41,470 nucleotides of DNA from an uncultured Eubacterium sp. (GTDB lineage Bacteria; Bacillota_A; Clostridia; Lachnospirales; Lachnospiraceae): assembly GCA_948468465.1 (NCBI GenBank), contig CAOKJJ010000022.1:1-41470 (forward strand), given 5' to 3'. Positions 41,419 to 41,470 of the stretch are shown one piece after another. Within the stretch, counting starts at the first letter, position 1. The number at the start of each line of letters is the position of its first letter. A program made the position numbers and the translations under genes. Below the pieces are notes generated by a model, which was not told the origin of the DNA, searched no databases, and saw nothing but the letters and a program-made list of their open reading frames with translations.

Positions 41419-41470
<52 letters not shown>

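Overview
The window looks like the chromosome of an anaerobic gut Firmicute, most likely a Lachnospiraceae-type Clostridium. The evidence is the moderate GC content, AGGAGG-type ribosome binding sites, sigma-A promoters, and the gene set: indolepyruvate:ferredoxin oxidoreductase with an aryl-CoA ligase and ACT protein, KtrAB, RNase E/G, GlcNAc/glucose-type PTS and a YolD-partnered Y-family polymerase. This assignment is an inference from gene content only. Both edges look like contig ends: the first ~90 bases differ in composition from what follows, and the last 52 bases are pure G.

Layout. (1) 92-6940, minus strand: an arylpyruvate/arylacetate operon (paaK-like ligase, iorA, iorB, ACT protein, amidohydrolase, SSS-family symporter), with an 18-bp tandem repeat between paaK and iorA. 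(2) 7077-9189, plus: potassium uptake genes ktrB-ktrA behind a good promoter. (3) 9223-10449, minus: a short RNase E/G. (4) 10590-12780, minus: a PTS EIICB and a separate EIIB, joined by a ~320-nt structured leader with its own promoter, a possible attenuator and a small overlapping leader ORF. (5) 12950-15719: a Fic-like protein with Gln in place of the catalytic His, then divergently a Y-family polymerase with a YolD-like partner under a LexA-like box.

(6) 15737-37892, minus: one ~22-kb tightly packed surface-polysaccharide operon. In transcription order it encodes an XRE regulator, ABC permease (Wzm type), GDP-mannose 4,6-dehydratase, ABC ATPase with a Wzt-type C-terminal domain, GT4, a coiled-coil methyltransferase, a double-GT4 fusion, a large membrane protein, GT2, a UDP-GlcNAc 2-epimerase-like enzyme, a methyltransferase, an adenylation enzyme, an acyl carrier protein, an AAC(3)-like acetyltransferase, a polysaccharide deacetylase, GT2, a pyruvyltransferase/F420-hydrogenase-beta fusion and a Wzx-like flippase. 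It appears able to build, methylate, acylate and export a cell-surface glycan.

(7) 37991-38325, just upstream of that operon: a perfect 33-bp inverted repeat flanks 269 bp that contains a good promoter pointing away from the operon. This is the signature of a phase-variable invertible promoter, and the assembled orientation appears to be OFF. It is the most interesting element of the window. No recombinase gene is visible.

(8) 38374-41364: a small leftward operon of short proteins (two of them paralogues too short for routine calling), a secreted protein on the plus strand, and an orphan HipA-like kinase. No tRNA, rRNA, CRISPR array or insertion sequence was recognised.
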